Below are positions 59,784 through 64,000 of a stretch of DNA of 64,000 bases, piece after piece. How positions within the stretch are numbered: the first letter of the stretch is position 1; every line of letters starts with the position of its first letter. The notes beneath the pieces are model-generated. The model did not search any database, was not told the DNA's origin, and worked only from the letters and a program-made list of their open reading frames with translations. The position numbers and the translations under genes are program-made. The DNA is from Anastrepha obliqua (lineage: Eukaryota > Arthropoda > Insecta > Diptera > Tephritidae), in contig NC_072896.1 of the NCBI RefSeq assembly GCF_027943255.1, forward strand, positions 34,622,501 through 34,686,500, in the 5' to 3' direction.

Positions 59784-59791
59784 TTCTAGAC

Positions 59792-60033
59792 TGAACCAAT
59801 GCTCTTATGCACAATCACAGAAAACTATTGGGCTTTTGTTCGCTTAGGTTTCGGCTCGGCTTTAAAACTCGATGTTCGGTCTTTGCGAAAACACTTTCTT
59901 TACCGCAAACACTTTGCAATTTTTTTACTTTCAAATCCGAGGAAACAAATTTTCTTTACTTATTACATCAACTGACGAAATTCGTTTTGAAGTTATTTTT
60001 TCTGGTTTTCCTTCAACAGCTAAAATACTTTTA
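59792..60033 (+). promoter_or_regulatory. Probable 5' flank of the CAP gene with a 3' splice site
   Basis: Just before the start codon, TTTTTTCTGGTTTTCCTTCA followed by ACAG at 60016-60019 is a strong acceptor. It suggests a non-coding first exon upstream and a short 14-base leader before the ATG. No clear TATA box is seen. The hAT element ends 250 bp upstream of the ATG. Confidence 0.45.
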
Positions 60034-63000
60034 ATGCATTTATATATTTTTTTAATTTTACTCGTGGCATTGCCATTTAAACTCGCCAATGCATATTTTT
60101 ATTGTGGTGCAGAAAATGAGAAGAAATTATGTAAAACAAAGAAACATATTATCTGCCATCCTGACACTTTGGTAGGTATGGATGTGTCTAAGTGTGTATA
60201 TTTAAAATAAAGAACAACCCAAATTATAAATTTACTTAAAATCAAAACCTTAAAATATTAATATGCGCACCCTTTGCAACCACAAGCCTCTCGAAGGTGA
60301 AGTAAAAGCTTTCGCTCCTATGACAAACAAATTGAAACGTATGTTTCTTGATCACCACAATGAGTTTCGCAACAAACTGGCTGGAGGGCAGCAGGAATTC
60401 AAGGGAGGTGAAAAATTTCCTAATGCCACTCGCATGCGTGAAGTTCTGTGGGACGATGAATTGGCTTATATAGCTGGAGAGCATGCAAAACGCTGCCATA
60501 TGGCGCACGATGAATGTCGTTCCACCGAAAGATTTCCAAGCGCCGGACAAAATCTTCACTCAAGATATCGTGATGATGAGAGGTACACTAATGTGCCTGA
60601 CGTAGTACTCAGCGCTGTGAATGATTGGTGGGGTGAATATAGTCTTGTGGAGGATGGCAATAAGTTGACAGAAGAATTTCCTGGAGGGTGAGTAAATATG
60701 AAGCAAATAAAGAGTTTGTTTGATTTTGGAAATTTTTAGTCTAAGTATATTAGATTGAGTCGGAAAATTTTGTTGTTGGTGTACTACAAAAAATAGATTT
60801 TAAGCAATCCAACTCAGCTCCATACTGACTTAAAATATGGTAAAGGATATGTTGGACCCCTAAGCCTTTATTCTGAAAACAAAAGAAAAAAATCAGCCTA
60901 ATATACAAGCGGGCCTCGAAACGTTTATGGAATGAAAGAGGAACGAATGTTAGCTTGAAGATGTTGTTTTTTTGTTTTTTTTTTTCAACAAATTTTTATT
61001 TTCAATCTATTGAGTGACCATTTGCTTTATTTTTGGATCGTATATGAGGAAGTTTAAATGTCTAATGCATCATCCATGCAGCCAGCGCAGTCGTGGTATG
61101 TCATGAGACGTTTGGCATCGTCGCCCACCCTGGAACCGCTTTCGCATTACTTCAGAGTGGCGTTCCATATTTCTCCCTACACTAGCTCTGCAAATATTTC
61201 TGAAAGTTACTAGAATTTTATTTCTTATAACTCTTATACCTACTTCTTTTACTTATTATGAGATTTCCTCCTCATTTCGGGTATTTTGAAGGCAAGCTGA
61301 AATGCCTTTAATACAAATATAAATAAAAAAAGAAAATGTATGTCTTGCGTATGGGAATACGTTACCGCTCTCGTAAAAGAGGTGACGCTGCTGATATTAC
61401 TTCCCGCTCCATCAAATACAATTTGTAAAGAGTGGTCTCCACGCTTTCAAAGTGGCATCGACGTGCGTGATAAAGATCGCGAAGGGGCATCGATTCGAAA
61501 TTATAAGCTACCCAACCACAACAATTATTAGATGAACCTTTGATGATATGCCTAAGGAGTTGGATGTTGACAGGTCAACCGTCGGTAAGCGTTTGCACGC
61601 GAGGGGAATGGTCCAGAAAGCATGTAATTGGGTGCCAGATCAATTGAAGGAGAGGAATATCGAGATACGTTTGTGTGAGATGCTTCTTGAACGGCAGACA
61701 AAAAAAGGTTTTTCATCGCATCGTCACTCACTATGAATAATGGATCTATTGTGATAACCCTAAGCGTCGAAAATGTTGGAGCCACCTAAGTGTATCTGTG
61801 TCGATGGAGACAGCGAAAATTATATTCATTCTTCAAAGGTTATATTGTGCGTCTGATGGGATCAGAAGGGTGTTATCTATAATGGGATCCCTTAACCATC
61901 TGAAAACATCACAGGTAATCGTTGCCGACTGCAGCTAATGCAATTGGATCGACATCTCAAAGAAAAGTGGCCGGAATGGGACGGTAGACATGACAAACTG
62001 AATTTGCTGCATGATAGTCTGGCGTTATCACGTTGCTAAATCAGTCCAGAAATATTTAGAAGGGCGGAATTGGGAAATCTTGCCTCACCCGCTGTATTCT
62101 CCAGACATTGCACGTTCGGATTACCATCTGTTTCGATCAATGCAGTCAGCCGCTATTGGAGAGTGGTTCACTTCTTACGAGAGCAACGCAAACTGGCTCA
62201 ATGAATGAATCAATTCAAAAGAACTCGAATTTTCGTCAGAGGAATCCGTATGCTGTCTGAAATATGGAGTAAAGTTGTAACTTCCACTGGCACATATTTC
62301 ACATAATATCAGGTGCTACATAATTGTTTAAATAGCTCGTAACTTCGGCTACGGAAGGACGGAAACTTATTCCCAACTCTTTTTTATAACGAATGTATTA
62401 AGAGGCTAAAAATGTATGAAACAAATCACACTGTGCGATACTTCTAATGCGCAAGTAGTGACCATTTTACAAGGTGGCGCAAAATTAATCACTCCATCGG
62501 AAAATGTATCATGTTTGCAAATAGCGTTGTGCGCCAATCACATTTCGCACTTATGAACTGGGCATTACAGTGTACAAACAGATAAGCACTGGAGTGCATA
62601 AAGATCAAAATAAAGATTTCTATCTCAAACTCATTTTTCTTTTTTGTTTTTAATAAAACACAATTCAAGGAACAATTGAATGATTAATTTTGGGCTGCTT
62701 TGTAGAAGCATCCGATTACCTCACACGCGTTTCGCTTGTTTGCCTCAACAACGCAAGGTAACTCCAGAATTCGAAAAACAGCTTCCAAGCTTTCAATTTA
62801 CTATGGCTCCCTAAGCAAGCAGAATGGCATAAGCGTTCCTTCATAGATCAATGCTTAATACAAATAGAAACCACTATGAATTTTTTACGCAAAATACTTG
62901 TAAATGAAATATTCATTTCTGCTAACTTACATTCCTGGCTTTAATTCAGCAAACGCGCGCTATTTGGTATTTATATGAAAGTCATGAGCTATTGCTTTAC

Positions 63001-63348
63001 ACAGCTGAAATCACTGAAATAGGCATTAACCTAAAACAATGTAATTTACATATGTCAATCCTTATTTCTAGTGTGGCAGACTGGCACAAAATCGGTCATT
63101 TCACGGCGATGGCAAACGAACGCGCAGCATTTGTTGGCTGTGGTGTGGCATTTTGTGATAACTGCACTAGGCGAAAGTATTGCGTGATGGTCAGCTGCAA
63201 TTACTCAAAGACAAATGTGCTAAGAGCTTTTATGTACAAAACAGGCGATAAACCAGCATCAGCATGCGACTACTATGAGACTACACCAAGCCAAAGATAT
63301 CCGAATCTCTGCATAAATAATGGAAAATTTTATAACAAAGTCAGGTAG
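60034..63348 (+). CDS. CAP-superfamily secreted protein (antigen 5-related), three coding exons
   Basis: Coding exons are 60034-60171, 60287-60687 and 63072-63348 (138, 401 and 277 nt), giving 271 residues, normal for insect antigen 5-like proteins. Residues 1-20 (MHLYIFLILLVALPFKLANA) are a signal peptide, so the product is extracellular. A Cys-rich N-terminal segment (YFYCG, CKTKKHIIC) precedes the CAP domain: LDHHNEFRNKLAGG, WDDELAYIAGEHAKRC, HDECRST and AGQNLH. After the second splice come GHFTAMANERAAFVGCG, the CAP1 signature with its His, then paired cysteines (FCDNCTRRKYC) and a Cys-containing C-terminus. Donors GTAGGT and GTGAGT and acceptor TTTCTAG keep frame; the first acceptor (CCACAAG, 60286) is weak. 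Its specific role is unknown. Family members are abundant in fly saliva, gut and male tissues. AATAAA lies at 63669. Confidence 0.85.
61350..62376 (+). mobile_element. DD34D mariner (mellifera-type), family 2, copy 2, in CAP intron 2
   Basis: The left end TGGGAATACGTTACCGCTC and the right end, complement of TTGGGAATAAGTTTCCGTCC, mirror copy 1. The N-terminal start is lost by deletion. Pieces read PKELDVDRSTVGKRLHARGM, CNWVPDQLKERNIEIRLCEM and HPLYSPDIARSDYHLFRSMQ. Stops and frameshifts occur throughout, and the second Asp (LLHDSLALSRC-like) is damaged. It sits in the 2384-bp intron (60688-63071) and is removed by splicing. Confidence 0.85.
62477..62704. mobile_element. Small MITE family E, copy 2, in CAP intron 2
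   Basis: The left end GGTGGCGCAAAATTAATCAC and the following 120 bp match the copy at 43561-43774. The right end, GATTAATTTTGGGCTGC, is a weaker inverted match. Non-coding. Confidence 0.55.
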
Positions 63349-63889
63349 AATTGCAGATGTACAAATGTTTTGCTATCACATCAATAGAATATGTTTGTGA
63401 AATTGTTTGTATGAAGATTAAAACGAAAAAGAGAAATATTGAAATACCTATTATTGCGAGATAATTTTTTATGTTAAATGTGATATCGCTGGTTGAGGCG
63501 TGGGAACTTACCAAAATGCGGTAAGTGGCTTGGAAAATTGTTATGCATACATAAAATTGTGTCTGTTTTAATTTGTTATTTTTGATCTTCATTATTTTGC
63601 TTCTTTTCCATATAATAGTAATTAATTTTAAACATTGGTTGAAAATTTATTTATTTACTTATTTATTTAATAAACAAAAAATAACAATAAATTATTATTT
63701 TAGAATAAAAGCAGCATTAGCTGCCAGAGCTTACGGCTCACTGCTCTAATAAGATTATTTTTTTACTAGAAAAGTTAACTTATTAGAAAGCCAATTTTCT
63801 GGAAAGGATTATTAAGCACTATTGACAAATGAATTACTAAAGAAATTAAGTAGTGTGGGAAGTAAATTCAGAAGATACACAAAGTGAAG
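63349..63889 (+). other. Presumed 3' UTR and downstream flank of the CAP gene
   Basis: AATAAA hexamers at about 63669 and 63685 are the first good polyadenylation signals after the stop, implying a 3' UTR of about 340 bases. I see no other gene. Confidence 0.5.
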
Positions 63890-64000
63890 TCCAAAATATA
63901 ATATACAAGACTGAGCTAAAATAGAAACGACAGGAGCTTTGTTCTGATAACTTCAAGTTTATTTATTCAAAGTAGTCTTCTCTGGCCTCCATACACTGTT
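63890..64000 (-). mobile_element. 3' end of a mariner-type transposase gene (runs out of window)
   Basis: The minus strand from the window edge reads QCMEAREDYFE and a stop at 63963-63965. The pattern CM(E/A)xxxDYFE is how mariner transposases end. An AT-rich 3' tail follows, but I cannot fix the element's end. Confidence 0.4.

Overview
This window looks like gene-poor, transposon-dense euchromatin of a higher fly. A tephritid fruit fly is my best guess, because it combines an AT-rich background, a tRNA-derived SINE, RTE-clade LINEs, many rosa-type (DD41D) and classical (DD34D) mariners, and an insect CAP/antigen 5 gene with introns. The species call is inference. I find one convincing host gene and one intact transposase; almost everything else is mobile DNA in various states of decay, or decayed tandem arrays.

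Layout. 1-2.1 kb: two nested TTAA-target MITEs, an AT-rich array and a dispersed repeat whose partner lies at 20.2 kb. 3.8-4.6 kb: a deleted rosa mariner. 6.1-6.8 kb: a 5'-truncated LINE with its target-site duplication. 7.0-7.7 kb: a minisatellite. 7.9-12.1 kb: a piggyBac-like element with both ends preserved, now containing a SINE, a nearly whole DD41D mariner and a nearly whole DD34D mariner. 12.5-17.5 kb: mariner and SINE pieces and a third TTAA MITE family. 20.4-21.9 kb: an RTE LINE that keeps its 5' end, endonuclease and 3' end but has lost its reverse transcriptase. 22.1-24.4 kb: a SINE and two mariners. 26.2-30.4 kb: more TTAA MITEs, an RTE reverse-transcriptase remnant and pentanucleotide repeats. 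32.2-33.4 kb: a mariner inserted cleanly into an RTE tail. 36-45 kb: mariner and LINE debris and a foldback element. 45.3-46.6 kb: an intact 346-residue mariner transposase. 46.7-48.9 kb: a decayed array of about 120-bp units sharing a GTGGCAAC box, split by a second foldback copy. 50.6-56.9 kb: LINEs and mariners. 56.9-59.8 kb: a hAT element with a perfect 8-bp duplication. 60.0-63.3 kb: a secreted CAP-superfamily gene of three coding exons whose large intron holds a mariner relic and a MITE.

The genes do not form a pathway. What connects the window is its insertion history, which can be read from target-site duplications: TTAA for the piggyBac types, TA for the mariners, 8 bp for hAT, 4 bp for the foldback family and 10 bp for a LINE. 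The strongest unusual signals are the piggyBac/SINE/rosa/mariner stack, the MITE-in-MITE insertion with an empty-site control in the same window, the two-copy foldback family and the 120-bp array.
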